NCBI GenBank assembly: GCA_947292085.1
Contig: CAMYPN010000025.1
Location: 1 to 13,206, forward strand
DNA length: 13,206 nt
Source: an uncultured Gardnerella sp.
GTDB lineage: Bacteria > Actinomycetota > Actinomycetes > Actinomycetales > Bifidobacteriaceae
Reading direction: 5' to 3'
Part shown: positions 5,305-13,206 of the stretch, piece after piece
Numbering within the stretch: the first letter of the stretch is position 1
Layout of the letters: the number at the start of each line of letters is the position of its first letter
The notes under the pieces: model-generated
What the model saw: only the letters and a program-made list of their open reading frames with translations
What the model was told of the DNA's origin: nothing
Databases searched by the model: none
Program-made: the position numbers and the translations under genes

Positions 5305-6524
5305 TTGCAATCCCCCATAATCCAACGCTCTGAATACAAGCCTACACGACCCGCATCCTTAGTAAACGCTAATAGATACGCGAGTGGACTGCCATCTAGG
5401 GAAGCATCCGACTCAATATGCATCCACGGTTCTAGCTCAACCGCTGTAGGATGCAGAAGCGCAACACGCGATTCCTGAGATGTCACGGTAAGACTCTCAG
5501 TATCAACTGTATGCGTGCTATCAGACGAAGCACCATAGTTACGAGTTCCGACTACGCTTAAATGCAAAGGAAAATCAGGTTCAGACTCAATTTTGTAGAG
5601 TTTATTAAGCAGCAAATTTTCATCACTGCTTGTAGAAATTATCACAATTGACGAATACTCGTCACCATCTTGATTACTTACGTAATAAAGAGGAGATACG
5701 CCTTCCACTTGCGAAATAAAAGATTTAGAGTTTTGTTTTAAGTTTTGTTTTAAGTTTTGTTCAGAACCCTGTTTAGAAACTTGGCTACAGTTTGTTTTGT
5801 AGTCTGATTTGCAACATGATTTATAGTTTGATTGAAAATCTGCAAATTCTGAATTAACAAGCTCCGCGGAGACTACAGAAGAGTCAGAAAACGGATTTTG
5901 CTCAAAATTCATAATAGTATAAAGCATTGCGAGGCAAGTGTCGTCTTTGGCTTCTCCTCGCATTGAAATTACAGCGGTAGTGCGAAGTCTAGTAGGATTA
6001 TTCAAATTAGGATTTTTAGAATCTTCAGAACCTAAACTCACAGCAGTATCAGCATTACTGGCAGTATTAGCATTATCGAAATCTGCAGAAAAATTACTCA
6101 AATTTTCAGAATATTGCAGCTTCGGAAGATCTTCGAACGCGCTACCTACTTCGTCTGCTACGCGACGCAAAGTCACTGAGACTTCATCTAAAGTAGACGC
6201 TGCATCGCAATTTAATTTAGATCGTACAGTAATCTCTGCTGAATTTATCTGCCAAGAAAGCATAGCGGCATTCAATAAACGTCCAGCAACTAATTGCAAA
6301 ACTAGAGAAGGATTAGACTCTAAAGTCTCATCACCTTCGCAAGACTGCAAAACTTTAGATAAACGTTTAGCAACTTGCGGTATATCAACAGACTGCGAAT
6401 CGTCACCGGATACAGCCGCTCGCAAATCCAAATTTAATGCGGCATCAACACGAAAGTGAGTATAGAAACCAACAGTTATCTCGCCACAATTAGGGCGAAT
6501 TCCTTTCAAACTAATGGTATCCAT
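5301..6524 (-). CDS. Degenerate FolB-FolK fusion (dihydroneopterin aldolase / HPPK-like), probably inactive
   Basis: A 407-residue protein placed where the fused folB-folK gene lies in bifidobacteria. Residues 1-121 follow the FolB pattern: ISLKGIR at the start, FRVDAALNLDLRAA...DDSQSVD, then VTLRR at the end. But the HGV(F/Y) segment is missing, the tyrosine of the usual (N/D)Y is I48, the LIET glutamate is Q67 in VLQL, and the KP motif is replaced by RSKLNC. Residues ~184-390 follow FolK: AVISMRGEAKDD, VSPLYYV, then HPTAVELEPW...DGSPLAYLL. The catalytic R-DLD segment of FolK is replaced by GTRNYGASSDST. Linkers 122-183 and 225-272 are Asn/Ser/Lys-rich. The frame is intact, so the protein is probably made but is unlikely to catalyse either reaction. 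Start: ATG at 6524-6522 with GGGAAG upstream; a GTG at 6542 is less likely. It lies 52 bp after ftsH and overlaps DUF3180 by 4 bp. Confidence 0.78.
   Translation of the reverse strand: MDTISLKGIRPNCGEITVGFYTHFRVDAALNLDLRAAVSGDDSQSVDIPQVAKRLSKVLQSCEGDETLESNPSLVLQLVAGRLLNAAMLSWQINSAEITVRSKLNCDAASTLDEVSVTLRRVADEVGSAFEDLPKLQYSENLSNFSADFDNANTASNADTAVSLGSEDSKNPNLNNPTRLRTTAVISMRGEAKDDTCLAMLYTIMNFEQNPFSDSSVVSAELVNSEFADFQSNYKSCCKSDYKTNCSQVSKQGSEQNLKQNLKQNSKSFISQVEGVSPLYYVSNQDGDEYSSIVIISTSSDENLLLNKLYKIESEPDFPLHLSVVGTRNYGASSDSTHTVDTESLTVTSQESRVALLHPTAVELEPWMHIESDASLDGSPLAYLLAFTKDAGRVGLYSERWIMGDCK
5729..5764. repeat. 12-bp tandem repeat inside the FolB-FolK-like gene
   Basis: AGTTTTGTTTTA is repeated twice, followed by a partial third copy, and encodes LKQN-LKQN in the low-complexity linker. 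The unit is a multiple of three, so copy-number changes would keep the frame. Confidence 0.8.
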
Positions 6525-6576
6525 ACTCACTTCCCTATTCACTTTATATTATAGCCTTTTAGCAAATCTATTTAGA

Positions 6577-8862
6577 TTATGCATTCTTGCTACCGTCGGC
6601 AGTCTCACTGCCAGCTGCAGCTTCACTACCAGACGCAGGAACCGCAGTCTCACTGCCAGCTACAGCAGTTGCACCCGAATCAACGACGCCAACTTTAGTA
6701 TCACTCACAGCAGAACCACCGTTTGCAACGTTACGTTTCAAACTTTCAGGAATTTCCACAGGAGGAATATCAGAATCTGGTCGAAGATCGTTAGAAAGCC
6801 AAAGCGTACGTTCAGGAGCTTTACGAATCTTACTGAAAATTTCCTTAAGCTCCTTCTCGTTCAAAGTCTCCTTTGCAAGTAACTGGCGAACAAGCTCATC
6901 GAGAACATCACGATTATTTCTAATAATCTCCCACGCCTCAGTGTGAGCAGTTTCGATAAGTTTATGAATCTCATCGTCAATTACTTCAGCAGTACGATTC
7001 GAGAATTTACGCGGCTGCAAAGAATCAAGCGAACCATCATCCTCATCAGCACTAGTCCACTTAATCGCACCGAGCTTAGCAGAAAAACCGTACTCCAAAA
7101 CCATCTTGCGAGCAATAGCAGTTGCTTTTTCAATATCGTTAGAAGCACCTGTTGTAGGATCGTGGAACACAACTTCCTCAGCAGTACGACCGCCCATAGC
7201 GTAAGCCATCTGATCAAGCAACTCGTTACGAGACTGCGAATAGCGATCCGTAGTTGGCATCACAGCAGTGTAACCAAGCGCATGACCTCGCGGCAAAATC
7301 GTCACCTTAGTAACAGGATCTGTATGATGCAAAGCAGCAGCAACAAGCGCATGGCCACCCTCATGGTAGGCAGTATTACGCAACTCGTCTAAAGCCATGC
7401 CCTTAGACTTACGTCGAGGACCTGCCTGAACACGATCAATTGCCTCATCTATAGCACGATTATCAATGTACTGAGCACCAGAACGTGCGCAAAGAAGAGC
7501 AGCCTCATTAAGCACGTTAGCTAAATCAGCACCTGTAAAACCAGGAGTACGGACAGCAACCATATGAAGATCGACATCAGGCACAAAAGGCTTGCCTTTA
7601 GCGTGTACCTTCAAAATTGCCTCTCGTCCTTCCAAATCTGGAGCCTCTACAGCCACCTGACGGTCAAAACGACCAGGACGCAAAAGCGCAGAATCAAGCA
7701 CATCTGGACGGTTAGTTGCAGCGATAATAATCAAATTCGTATCGTTATCAAAGCCATCCATCTCAACAAGCAACTGATTAAGAGTCTGCTCGCGCTCATC
7801 GTGACCACCATTCATTCCACTGCCGCGTCGACGACCAACTGCATCAATCTCATCGATAAAGATGATTGCAGGAGCGTTCTTCTTAGCCTCATCAAAAAGC
7901 TCACGAACACGAGAAGCACCAAGGCCTACGAACATCTCCACAAAATCAGAGCCAGCCATAGCGTAGAACGGCACGCCAGCTTCACCAGCAATTGCGCGCG
8001 CAAGAAGAGTTTTACCAGTTCCTGGAGGGCCGTAAAGCAACACACCTCTAGGAATTCGAGCACCCAACGCCTTATAACGCGAAGGATCCTTCAAAAAGTC
8101 TTTAATCTCCTCGACTTCTTCAACAGCAGACTGCTCTCCAGCAACATCAGAAAACTTAGTTTTAGGAGTCTGACCTTCAAGAAGCTTTCCACGGCCACGG
8201 CCGCCGCCCATTCCGAGCATTCCTCCGCCGGCACCGCCCAAACGACTAAACATGAACCAAATCATGCCTAAGAAGAAAAGAATAGGCACAAGCGAAGTAA
8301 TCAAATAAGAGAAAATACCAGAAGATTGTAAGCTTGCAGTCCAACCGTTAGAAGGCTTAGCTTCCTCAACTGTTTGCACAATAGACTTACCTTGTGCAAT
8401 CGTGTAGTAGAACTGAACTTCCTTACCATAATCACGCTGCTGGTTAGCACGCTTATCAAACTTCTTAAACGAATCGTTAAGACTTAACTTAACAAGCTGC
8501 TTATTATCGATTATTTCCGCATAATTTACGTTATTTGTGTGAAGTAACGCAATACCGTCACGAGTATCGATAGTTTGAGAGCCATTGTGTGCAAAAATCT
8601 GGAACGCACCAACAGACAGTAGTACTAGCAGAATAATCCAAGTCCATGGAGAACGCCAGAAAGAACGACGATTATTACCAGAATTACCGTCTTTATCGTT
8701 CTTGTCAGGATTATTCTTACTGTTTTTATTGTTTTTATTTTTACCGTTTTTGCCGTCATTACGCGGATTTAGTGGGTTAATAAACGGATTATTACCGCCA
8801 TTGCCACCATTACCCATTGGGCCTGTCATAGGTCCATTAGGTGTCATAGGAGAAGCACCCAT
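6577..8862 (-). CDS. ftsH: ATP-dependent zinc metalloprotease FtsH
   Basis: A membrane AAA+ protease, 761 residues, that forms hexamers and degrades misfolded membrane and short-lived cytosolic proteins. Residues 1-70 are an Asn/Gly/Lys-rich cytoplasmic extension. Transmembrane segments are at about 74-92 and 183-205, with the external domain between them. Walker A GPPGTGKT is at 278-285 and Walker B IIFIDEID at 333-340. The second region of homology is [18 protein letters not shown] (~384-401), with arginine fingers. Zinc site HEGGH is at 500-504, with a third ligand D576. The tail (about 712-761) is Ala/Ser/Gly-rich with a repeated GSETA. All key residues are present. Start: ATG at 8862-8860 with AAAGGAG 9 nt upstream. 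It lies 39 bp after hpt, the usual actinobacterial neighbour. E. coli FtsH is near 640 residues; the extra length is in the two disordered ends, as is common in actinobacteria. Confidence 0.98.
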   Translation of the reverse strand: MGASPMTPNGPMTGPMGNGGNGGNNPFINPLNPRNDGKNGKNKNNKNSKNNPDKNDKDGNSGNNRRSFWRSPWTWIILLVLLSVGAFQIFAHNGSQTIDTRDGIALLHTNNVNYAEIIDNKQLVKLSLNDSFKKFDKRANQQRDYGKEVQFYYTIAQGKSIVQTVEEAKPSNGWTASLQSSGIFSYLITSLVPILFFLGMIWFMFSRLGGAGGGMLGMGGGRGRGKLLEGQTPKTKFSDVAGEQSAVEEVEEIKDFLKDPSRYKALGARIPRGVLLYGPPGTGKTLLARAIAGEAGVPFYAMAGSDFVEMFVGLGASRVRELFDEAKKNAPAIIFIDEIDAVGRRRGSGMNGGHDEREQTLNQLLVEMDGFDNDTNLIIIAATNRPDVLDSALLRPGRFDRQVAVEAPDLEGREAILKVHAKGKPFVPDVDLHMVAVRTPGFTGADLANVLNEAALLCARSGAQYIDNRAIDEAIDRVQAGPRRKSKGMALDELRNTAYHEGGHALVAAALHHTDPVTKVTILPRGHALGYTAVMPTTDRYSQSRNELLDQMAYAMGGRTAEEVVFHDPTTGASNDIEKATAIARKMVLEYGFSAKLGAIKWTSADEDDGSLDSLQPRKFSNRTAEVIDDEIHKLIETAHTEAWEIIRNNRDVLDELVRQLLAKETLNEKELKEIFSKIRKAPERTLWLSNDLRPDSDIPPVEIPESLKRNVANGGSAVSDTKVGVVDSGATAVAGSETAVPASGSEAAAGSETADGSKNA
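6599..6661. repeat. 18-bp direct repeat in the ftsH 3' end
   Basis: GCAGTCTCACTGCCAGCT occurs at 6599-6616 and 6644-6661, 45 bp apart, so recombination between copies would remove 15 codons in frame. It encodes the repeated AGSETA segments of the FtsH tail. Confidence 0.8.
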
Positions 8863-8901
8863 GCAATCAGGCTCCTTTCGAGCGTATTGATTCAGTATAA
8901 A

Positions 8902-9456
8902 TCAGGATTCATATACAGACGGCTTCAAAACCGCAACAGAATTAAGGTTGCGATAGCGCTCGTCGTAGTCCATACCAAAACCAACCACAAATGCATCTGG
9001 AATTTCAAAACCAGTATACGCAATATCAACTTCAACTTCACGTCGAGCCGGCTTTGTAAGCAAAGCAAACACGTTCACGCTTGCAGCACCGCGACCTTTC
9101 AGCTCACGAACAAGCCAGTCAAGAGTGCGTCCAGAATCAACAATGTCTTCTACAATAAGAACGTCACGACCGCGAACGTCAGTAGTTAAATCCTCACGCA
9201 CTGTTATTTGACCAGTTGTAGTAGTTCCACTACCGTAGCTAGAAAGACTCATAAAGTCCATAGGCGCATCAATACTCAACTCCTGCGAAAAAACGGCAAG
9301 AGTGTTAACAGCACCCTTAAGAACTGCTACAAGCAAAATATTACGATTCTTGTAGTCTTCACTTACTTTTTGAGCCACTTCGCGAATACGCTTCATAAGG
9401 TCTTCGTGACTGATTAATTCATAGTCGATGTCATCTCGTATATCAGCAATCTGCAT
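8902..9456 (-). CDS. hpt: Hypoxanthine phosphoribosyltransferase
   Basis: A cytosolic purine-salvage enzyme that joins hypoxanthine or guanine to PRPP to give IMP or GMP. At 184 residues it has the normal family length. The PRPP-binding motif VLIVEDIVDSGRTL is at 99-112, with the acidic pair E103-D104. Loop I (LKGAV) is at 46-50 and the flexible SSYGSGT loop at 72-78. The C-terminal VVGFGMDYDERYRNL segment at 157-171 binds the purine. The start ATG (9456-9454) gives the typical MQIADI-DDI beginning, yet there is no clear Shine-Dalgarno sequence before it. It lies between tilS and ftsH, the conserved actinobacterial order; the 108-bp gap to tilS may contain its own promoter. It is complete, with no missing key residue. 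Confidence 0.97.
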   Translation of the reverse strand: MQIADIRDDIDYELISHEDLMKRIREVAQKVSEDYKNRNILLVAVLKGAVNTLAVFSQELSIDAPMDFMSLSSYGSGTTTTGQITVREDLTTDVRGRDVLIVEDIVDSGRTLDWLVRELKGRGAASVNVFALLTKPARREVEVDIAYTGFEIPDAFVVGFGMDYDERYRNLNSVAVLKPSVYES

Positions 9457-9510
9457 GCTAACTATCTTTGCATAAGAGAATGACGGGAGTGTTACGAAAG
9501 TTTATAAAAA

Positions 9511-9523
9511 GTATTTTTAATAC
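9511..9523 (-). terminator. Weak hairpin with T tail between tilS and hpt
   Basis: GTATT-TTT-AATAC is a 5-bp AT-rich stem followed on the minus strand by TTTTTATAAA. It could attenuate read-through from tilS into hpt but is too weak to be called a firm terminator. Confidence 0.25.
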
Positions 9524-9564
9524 AAAAATCGTAATCTAAATAACGGTACTAGTGCAAAACAGTA

Positions 9565-10677
9565 CTAACGCAACACAGTTGAGATAGTAACAGTATTAGA
9601 TTTACGCTCGGCTAAGTAACAGTTCGGCAATGTGATTGGTTTTTGACCATGCCAATCAGATATGAGAGAATCAATCGCTTCAACATGCCTTGCAGAAAAA
9701 CGCAAGTTTAATTCTGCTAAAGCGCGCGCTACTACCCTGCGACGAATAGCAGCGTGATTTTTTGCAAGGGTTTTTGCATCTATAGTAACGCTTAAAGCTG
9801 CGGGGGTTGCTTCCTTCATATCAGAAGAATTACGAACAGTTACAACCCTGTCAACTACTTCATCTACGCAAATATTAATATAGTCAAGATCATCCTGAGC
9901 AAGACGCGCACCTCTAGCAAGAACCTGTACCATATTTGCGTTAAAAAATTTCGAAATATAAGGCATTAAATTGTGACGAACTCTAGAACGTAACGGATAC
10001 TCATCAGAAAGAGAATCTGAGGAAACCAGATCTCCGTTAGTTGGATCATCCCACCAATCAATCCCTAAATCTTTGCAAATTCCTGTAGTATCTTCGCGAG
10101 AAAGCTCAATAATCGGCCTTGCAAAACGCACGCCATCACGAAAAACAATATTTTTCATACCAGCAACAGCATCTAAACCAGCAGAATCCCTTAAACCAAT
10201 AAGCACACTTTCCGCCTGATCATTAGCAGTATGCGCAAGAAGCACAGCATAAGCGTTGATTTTTCTAGCAACATCAATAATCGCAGAATACCGAGCATCT
10301 CTTGCAGCAGCTTCAACTCCGGTACCAGAATCAGTAACGCTAATAGATACAACATGAATTAGATTGGACTCAATACCAAGATTTTCACAGCGCAAAGCCG
10401 CCTGATTAGCAACCTCACTAGAGTGTTCCTGCAAATGATGATCAACTATAACAACTGCACAACGCAAGCCGCGGCTAGAACAAACTTTAACCGAAAGAGC
10501 AACAAGCGCAAGAGAATCGCGACCACCAGAACATGCTACTAAAACTAATGGCGCATCCTCACTAGGCTCATGCTTTCCATGCTCCAAAAAACGCGAATCT
10601 TGAACGCGTAAGCCCAAAATATTGAAGCAACTACTAACAGCGCCAATTCCTGAACGCAAGCGAGACGAATACACCAT
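9565..10677 (-). CDS. tilS: tRNA(Ile)-lysidine synthetase TilS
   Basis: An essential cytosolic enzyme that ligates lysine to C34 of the CAU-anticodon isoleucine tRNA, using ATP, so that it reads AUA instead of AUG. At 370 residues it is shorter than E. coli TilS (432) and close to other actinobacterial forms. The N-type PP-loop ATPase domain has SGGRDS at 50-55, DHHLQ at 79-83, AHTANDQAE at 148-156, RPI at 187-189, DPTN at 211-214 and RSRVRHN at 230-236. The rest (about 245-370) is the variable tRNA-binding part. The start ATG (10677-10675) gives MVYSSRLRSGIGAV and has only a weak ribosome site. The 107-bp AT-rich gap after miaA contains two copies of TAAAAACGTAAA (10742-10753, 10755-10766). 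It is followed by hpt and ftsH, the classic context. Confidence 0.96.
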   Translation of the reverse strand: MVYSSRLRSGIGAVSSCFNILGLRVQDSRFLEHGKHEPSEDAPLVLVACSGGRDSLALVALSVKVCSSRGLRCAVVIVDHHLQEHSSEVANQAALRCENLGIESNLIHVVSISVTDSGTGVEAAARDARYSAIIDVARKINAYAVLLAHTANDQAESVLIGLRDSAGLDAVAGMKNIVFRDGVRFARPIIELSREDTTGICKDLGIDWWDDPTNGDLVSSDSLSDEYPLRSRVRHNLMPYISKFFNANMVQVLARGARLAQDDLDYINICVDEVVDRVVTVRNSSDMKEATPAALSVTIDAKTLAKNHAAIRRRVVARALAELNLRFSARHVEAIDSLISDWHGQKPITLPNCYLAERKSNTVTISTVLR

Positions 10678-10784
10678 ACTTTTAAGTGTAAATCTAAATT
10701 CTACGAAACTTATAAAATCAACGAAAAATTGAAATATAAATTAAAAACGTAAACTAAAAACGTAAATTAAAATATGAAATCACG

Positions 10785-11855
10785 CTAATTGGTGAAAGAA
10801 TCCCCAAGATGATGCTGGGTCATATGCAAGTCGGCAACAAAATCTCCCGATTTACTATCGGAAGAAAACTCTCCAGAATCAGCAGCATCAACTATTGCGA
10901 GCGCAGCGTCTGCAAGATCAGGTCGTAAAGCATCCAGCCAGTGAATTCGCGCATCTCTTCCAAACCAACCCATCTGCTTACGAGCTAGCCTGCGAGTTTT
11001 CTGAGCAATATCCGCAAAAGCTTCATCCTCACTCCAAATACCGTCTAAATAATCAATAATCTGCTGGTAGCCGAGAGCTCGAGAAGCTGTTACTCCTAGA
11101 CGCGAGCGAATATTACGAACCTCATCAACGAAACCTTGTTCACGCATAATTTGCGTTCGCATATCAACACGCTTATCTAAATCTTCACGATGCAAATCTA
11201 AACCTATTTGTACGCAGTCAATAACGTAACGATATTTAGGAAGAGTTGCGGAATATGGTTTACCAGTAAGTTCAATAACTTCAAGAGCGCGAATAGTGCG
11301 TCTAGGATTTCTAGGATCCATATTTGCTGCAGCAACGGGATCTTTCTTTTGCAATTCCGCAAATAATGTTTCAGCACCTTCCTTACGCTCACGCTCTTCC
11401 AATTTTTGACGCAAGGACGCATCGGTTCCCGGAAAAGTAATATCGTCAACCGCAGCACGCGCATATAATCCTGAACCACCTACAAGAATTGGGCGTACAC
11501 CGCGCGAACGAAGTTCACTAATGCAGTTTCTTGCAAGTACTTGGAAGCGCGCAACAGTCATTGTTTCTTCAGGATCAATAATGTCTATAAGATGGTGTGG
11601 AACTTCTGCTTGTTCCTCAGAACTAGCTTTTGCTGTACCAATATCCATACCTCTATACATTTGATACGCATCAGCATTTATGATTTCCGCACGAACTCCA
11701 CGTTTAGAAAGAAGCTTAGCAAGCGCAATTCCAAGGCTTGTTTTACCTGAAGCAGTTGGGCCAACGATTGAAATTACTTTAGGCATAGTTTTTAGAGTTT
11801 CCTGCTGAGTAGCAACTTCCTGTTCGGAAGATTCGGCTGTAGTAAAGCAACTCAC
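10785..11855 (-). CDS. miaA: tRNA dimethylallyltransferase MiaA
   Basis: A cytosolic enzyme that transfers a dimethylallyl group to N6 of A37 in tRNAs reading codons that begin with U, the first step toward ms2i6A. At 356 residues it is slightly long for the family. P-loop GPTASGKT is at 32-39. [15 protein letters not shown] at 62-76 corresponds to the usual [15 protein letters not shown] with S63 replaced by A. Also present are PHHLID (86-91), [10 protein letters not shown] (125-134), [13 protein letters not shown] (180-192) and [10 protein letters not shown] (292-301). Start: GTG at 11855-11853 has AGGAG 6 nt upstream. The internal ATG before PKVISIVG (residue 24) has no ribosome site, so I keep the 23-residue N-terminal extension. 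It is the first gene of the minus-strand row and divergent from the RelQ-like gene. The tail of about 40 residues is Ser/Asp-rich and probably unstructured. Confidence 0.97.
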   Translation of the reverse strand: MSCFTTAESSEQEVATQQETLKTMPKVISIVGPTASGKTSLGIALAKLLSKRGVRAEIINADAYQMYRGMDIGTAKASSEEQAEVPHHLIDIIDPEETMTVARFQVLARNCISELRSRGVRPILVGGSGLYARAAVDDITFPGTDASLRQKLEERERKEGAETLFAELQKKDPVAAANMDPRNPRRTIRALEVIELTGKPYSATLPKYRYVIDCVQIGLDLHREDLDKRVDMRTQIMREQGFVDEVRNIRSRLGVTASRALGYQQIIDYLDGIWSEDEAFADIAQKTRRLARKQMGWFGRDARIHWLDALRPDLADAALAIVDAADSGEFSSDSKSGDFVADLHMTQHHLGDSFTN

Positions 11856-11954
11856 TATGCGCTCCTAACAAAATACTTTCGACGCGTTTTACGAAAACTC
11901 ACGTAATCTTATGCCTAATTTTTGATTTTAGCTCTACAAACTTACGTTATAGTA

Positions 11955-11982
11955 AAAGCACATGCAAGAAAGCACATGCAAG
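11955..11982. repeat. Perfect 14-bp tandem duplication in the divergent intergenic region
   Basis: AAAGCACATGCAAG occurs twice without a gap (11955-11968, 11969-11982), between miaA and the RelQ-like gene. GCATGT-like half sites might bind a regulator, but no regulator is indicated. Confidence 0.85.
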
Positions 11983-12008
11983 CTAAAATCAGAAAGTTTT
12001 GCTGTAAT

Positions 12009-12038
12009 AAATTATACTGTCACAAATTATACTGTCAC
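12009..12038. repeat. Perfect 15-bp tandem duplication upstream of the RelQ-like gene
   Basis: AAATTATACTGTCAC occurs twice in a row (12009-12023, 12024-12038). Each copy contains TATACT, a good -10 box, so the duplication may provide two alternative start sites for the RelQ-like gene about 95-120 bp downstream. No good -35 is seen at the right distance from either copy. Confidence 0.8.
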
Positions 12039-12131
12039 AAAACGTACTTACGTATAAAACAAACTCACGTACAAAACGCAATCGCCACGCAGTAAAAGCA
12101 ATGAGCAGATTTAAGAGTATTATTCTTATAC

Positions 12132-12866
12132 GTGATACTTGATCGTCATAACCGTGTGAATTCCGCAGAACTGTACGCTCGCCTTCGTGGAGAGAGTGAA
12201 GAAAATAGCGACATACCTTCGCTTCCAGATGATCAGATGGACGAATTTGTCAATATGATGCAAGTTTACGAAGGCGCTATGTATGAGATAAGCACGAAAC
12301 TTGAGATTCTAGATAGTGAGTTTCAGGTTCGATTTTCTCACGATCCTATACATCACATGGAGCGCAGACTGAAGTCTGTTCATTCGATTTTCGAAAAGCT
12401 CAATCGTAGAAAACTTGATATTTCAACTCGCGCAATACGAGATAATCTTTTTGACGTTGCTGGAATTAGGGTTATATGCAACTATCGAGATGATGTGTAC
12501 GCGGTAGCACAGTATCTTTCTGAACAAACCGATATACAAGTTTTGCAGGTGAAAGATTATATTAAAAATCCGAAGCAGAATGGGTATCGTAGTTTGCATG
12601 TAATTTATGCTGTTCCTGTTTTTCTGTCTTCAGGAGCACATTACACTCCTGTTGAAGTGCAGTTTAGAACAATTGCTATGGATTATTGGGCTAGTCTTGA
12701 GCATGCTCTTAGATATAAGGCTGATTTGCCTGATGCTAAGCTTGCTGAGCACTCACAAACGTTGCTTGATTGTGCAAGAAGTTTGCAAAATATAGAAGCT
12801 CAAATGCAGGGAATTCATCGTGATATTAACGGTGCTCCGCGAGTCGAAGAAGCACCTGAATCTTAG
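12132..12866 (+). CDS. Small alarmone synthetase, RelQ/YjbM-type GTP pyrophosphokinase
   Basis: A stand-alone RelA/SpoT-domain protein that makes (p)ppGpp from ATP and GDP or GTP, in the cytosol. At 244 residues it compares with about 211 for Bacillus YjbM. It has no HD hydrolase, TGS or ACT domain. The synthetase domain shows RRLKSVHSIFEKL (78-90), DVAGIRVICNY (108-118), GYRSLHVIY (151-159), VEVQFRTIAMDYWASLEH (174-191) and the likely catalytic E175. A helical C-terminal end (about 200-232) matches the tetramer-forming helices of the family. Start: GTG at 12132 without a Shine-Dalgarno sequence; a GTG at 12156 is an alternative, and the conserved part begins only near residue 37. So the true start is uncertain. 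It is divergent from miaA, with a 276-bp shared upstream region. It is the only complete plus-strand gene here. Confidence 0.93.
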   Translation: MILDRHNRVNSAELYARLRGESEENSDIPSLPDDQMDEFVNMMQVYEGAMYEISTKLEILDSEFQVRFSHDPIHHMERRLKSVHSIFEKLNRRKLDISTRAIRDNLFDVAGIRVICNYRDDVYAVAQYLSEQTDIQVLQVKDYIKNPKQNGYRSLHVIYAVPVFLSSGAHYTPVEVQFRTIAMDYWASLEHALRYKADLPDAKLAEHSQTLLDCARSLQNIEAQMQGIHRDINGAPRVEEAPES

Positions 12867-13153
12867 TAAAAAGTAAACTCAGCAGCAGGAGCAGCAAACT
12901 CAGCAGAGCAATAAACGCAGAAATAGCAGTAAGAGCTATAGTCTTACGAAATTTGCACACACTGAGTTTGCTATCGTGATGTTTTGTATTAAGAAACTTA
13001 ATGATATAATAGAAACTTATGCTGTGCTTCTTGTATAAAGTTTGCACAGGTTGCGACATAAAATCTCACGAACATAAACGTTTTGTATAAACGTACTAAA
13101 TTGCACAAATATTTTTAGCAATTTCTCAGATGAATTAGATAGAATGTTATGAG
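12867..13153. other. Intergenic stretch after the RelQ-like gene
   Basis: I see no clear intrinsic terminator. AACTCAGCAG is repeated near 12886 and 12908. CTGTGC and GCACAG near 13022-13052 could form a weak hairpin. A minus-strand frame (12826-13059) with a Leu-rich segment overlaps the RelQ-like gene tail and is not called. Confidence 0.4.
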
Positions 13154-13173
13154 AACGTTGTCTTGACAGCGTT
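13154..13173. promoter_or_regulatory. 20-bp dyad before the last gene, overlapping a TTGACA
   Basis: AACGTTG-TCTTGA-CAGCGTT has the same 14 fixed positions as the dyad upstream of ettA (4517-4536). It contains TTGACA (13163-13168), a perfect -35 box, though no good -10 lies 17 bp downstream. An operator covering a -35 box is possible. Confidence 0.4.
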
Positions 13174-13189
13174 TTATTTCATAGCTGTT

Positions 13190-13206
13190 AAGGAGAAATA
13201 ATGACA
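13190..13206 (+). CDS. Start of a plus-strand gene cut by the window end
   Basis: AAGGAG at 13190-13195 is followed 5 nt later by ATG ACA at 13201-13206. The ribosome site is strong, so this is probably the start of a real gene, but two codons do not allow identification. Confidence 0.6.

Noticed and set aside
7564..8271. 235-codon plus-strand frame opposite ftsH
   Set aside because: It lies antisense to the conserved AAA domain, with no ribosome site and no protein-like features.
12826..13059. 77-codon minus-strand frame with a Leu-rich hydrophobic segment
   Set aside because: It overlaps the 3' end of the RelQ-like gene and its Leu run comes from a short AGCAG-type DNA repeat. Its ribosome site is weak. 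A small membrane protein is not excluded, but the support is too thin.
13163..13191. Full sigma-70 promoter from TTGACA at 13163
   Set aside because: The hexamer 17 bp downstream, TGTTAA, is a poor -10, and a start from it would remove the strong AAGGAG from the mRNA. Only the dyad and ribosome site are reported.

Overview
The window looks like chromosomal DNA of a low-GC member of the Bifidobacteriaceae, most likely Gardnerella. The reasons are the AT-rich composition, the actinobacterial order tilS-hpt-ftsH-(fol genes)-DUF3180, and a small LPXTG surface protein. The genus call is inference from gene content; no database was searched.

Layout. Positions 1-571 hold no gene. They carry two families of short imperfect palindromes in strictly periodic arrays: six 34-bp units at an exact 53-bp period (32-330), then four unrelated 35-bp units at an exact 51-bp period (384-571). 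A minus-strand terminator (751-805) and an LPXTG-anchored helical surface protein (1028-1870, minus) follow. The candidate promoter of that gene has a run of ten G between its -35 and -10 boxes. Seven more 53-bp-period units lie at 2254-2726, one of them split by a ~121-bp GC-rich palindromic insertion. The surface-protein gene is therefore bracketed by two direct-oriented homologous arrays. The ettA terminator (2741-2787) and ettA (2820-4496, minus) come next; ettA has a TTG start overlapped by a short upstream ORF.

Positions 4801-11855 are a minus-strand gene row read miaA, tilS, hpt, ftsH, a degenerate FolB-FolK fusion, DUF3180 membrane protein. miaA and tilS act on tRNA, hpt on purine salvage, and ftsH on membrane protein quality control. 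The last two genes sit where folate genes are found in related actinobacteria. folE and folP are absent here, and the FolB-FolK fusion has lost its recognisable catalytic residues while keeping an open frame. This suggests loss of de novo folate synthesis at this locus. Divergently on the plus strand is a stand-alone (p)ppGpp synthetase of the RelQ/YjbM type (12132-12866). The window ends on a ribosome-binding site and the first two codons of another plus-strand gene.

Most interesting: the two periodic palindrome families, the candidate phase-variable promoter of the surface protein between the arrays, the decayed FolB-FolK fusion, and the ettA leader ORF. No cas genes, tRNA, rRNA, transposase or integrase is visible.
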